Origin: Bacillota bacterium
GTDB taxonomy: Bacteria > Bacillota > Clostridia > Acetivibrionales > DTU013
Length of the DNA stretch: 7,640 bases
Assembly (NCBI GenBank): GCA_023439545.1
Contig: JAEXNT010000082.1
Span: forward strand, 1 to 7,640
Direction: 5' to 3'
Shown here: piece after piece, positions 7,544 to 7,640 of the stretch
How the letters are laid out: every line of letters begins with the position of its first letter
Position numbering within the stretch: the first letter of the stretch is position 1
Translations under genes and position numbers: made by a program
The notes under the pieces: model-generated
What the model saw: only the letters and a program-made list of their open reading frames with translations
What the model was told of the DNA's origin: nothing
Database searches by the model: none

Positions 7544-7640
7544 TGCTCTTGCCCTGTAAGGGCATGTTACTGGCAGGGCTGAAAGCCCTACGAAAAGTCC
7601 GCCAACCGCATGGTTTTTCAAGCTACCGCTAAAGCGGTTT
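7521..7640 (-). mobile_element. Hairpin-rich end of an IS200/IS605-like (or REP-like) element, partial
   Basis: Four perfect hairpins stand in a row: 7521-7543 (10-bp stem, 3-base loop), 7550-7564 (6-bp stem), 7575-7589 (6-bp stem) and 7625-7638 (5-6-bp stem). There is no significant coding potential. Subterminal hairpins with tiny loops and no terminal inverted repeat fit the ends of IS200/IS605-family elements, which also carry TnpB guide-RNA scaffolds at the right end. The LysR gene is interrupted exactly at the first hairpin. No transposase is in view, so family and orientation are uncertain; a REP/RAYT-type unit is an alternative. If it is a tnpB right end, tnpB would lie beyond base 7640 on the minus strand. 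Confidence 0.55.

Noticed and set aside
7296..7565. An intact 89-residue protein starting at the ATG at 7565
   Set aside because: The first ~15 codons are hairpin DNA and no ribosome binding site precedes them; the rest is only the C terminus of a LysR domain.
7521..7640. CRISPR array at the right edge
   Set aside because: The hairpins differ in sequence and spacing; there is no repeated unit with regular spacers.

Overview
The window looks like a stretch of chromosome from a clostridial Firmicute. The reasons are strong AGGAGG-type ribosome binding sites, intermediate base composition, a PurA of the branch I associate with Clostridia, a membrane pyrophosphatase with K+-dependent signature residues, and a copper-amine-oxidase-N (stalk) domain protein. 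The species cannot be named from the sequence.

Layout. At 1-223 is the 5' part of a group II intron on the minus strand. Its predicted EBS1 loop is complementary to the exon bases just upstream of the junction. Next, on the minus strand, come a small membrane-anchored FMN-binding protein (279-668) and a Gfo/Idh/MocA-type oxidoreductase (776-1741). Divergent from these is a WYL-domain regulator (1888-2844). The 146-bp divergent region holds a perfect 10-6-10 inverted repeat whose two arms each contain TTGACA. One arm is the -35 of a near-consensus promoter for the regulator, so autoregulation and control of the oxidoreductase are likely. hppA (2998-5085, plus) has its own good promoter and a 13-bp terminator-like hairpin, so it forms a single-gene unit.

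The right half reads on the minus strand. purA (5876-7162) follows a short leader in which the Shine-Dalgarno is the 3' arm of a perfect 10-bp inverted repeat. That repeat encloses a second hairpin, which makes the leader a candidate cis-acting translational switch. Downstream of purA (5300-5847) is a decayed two-repeat copper-amine-oxidase-N gene. It lacks a start and carries a -1 frame change exactly at an A_AAA_AAG heptamer. Upstream of purA, 7296-7520 is the last ~74 codons of a LysR-type regulator, cut off at ~7520 by a cluster of hairpins (7521-7638) resembling an end of an IS200/IS605-family element.

Most genes are ordinary: pyrophosphate-driven ion pumping, purine synthesis, one oxidoreductase and its probable regulator. 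The window also bears marks of mobile DNA at both edges and of gene decay. No clearly new multi-gene system is visible. The purA leader and the symmetric divergent operator are the two items most worth testing.
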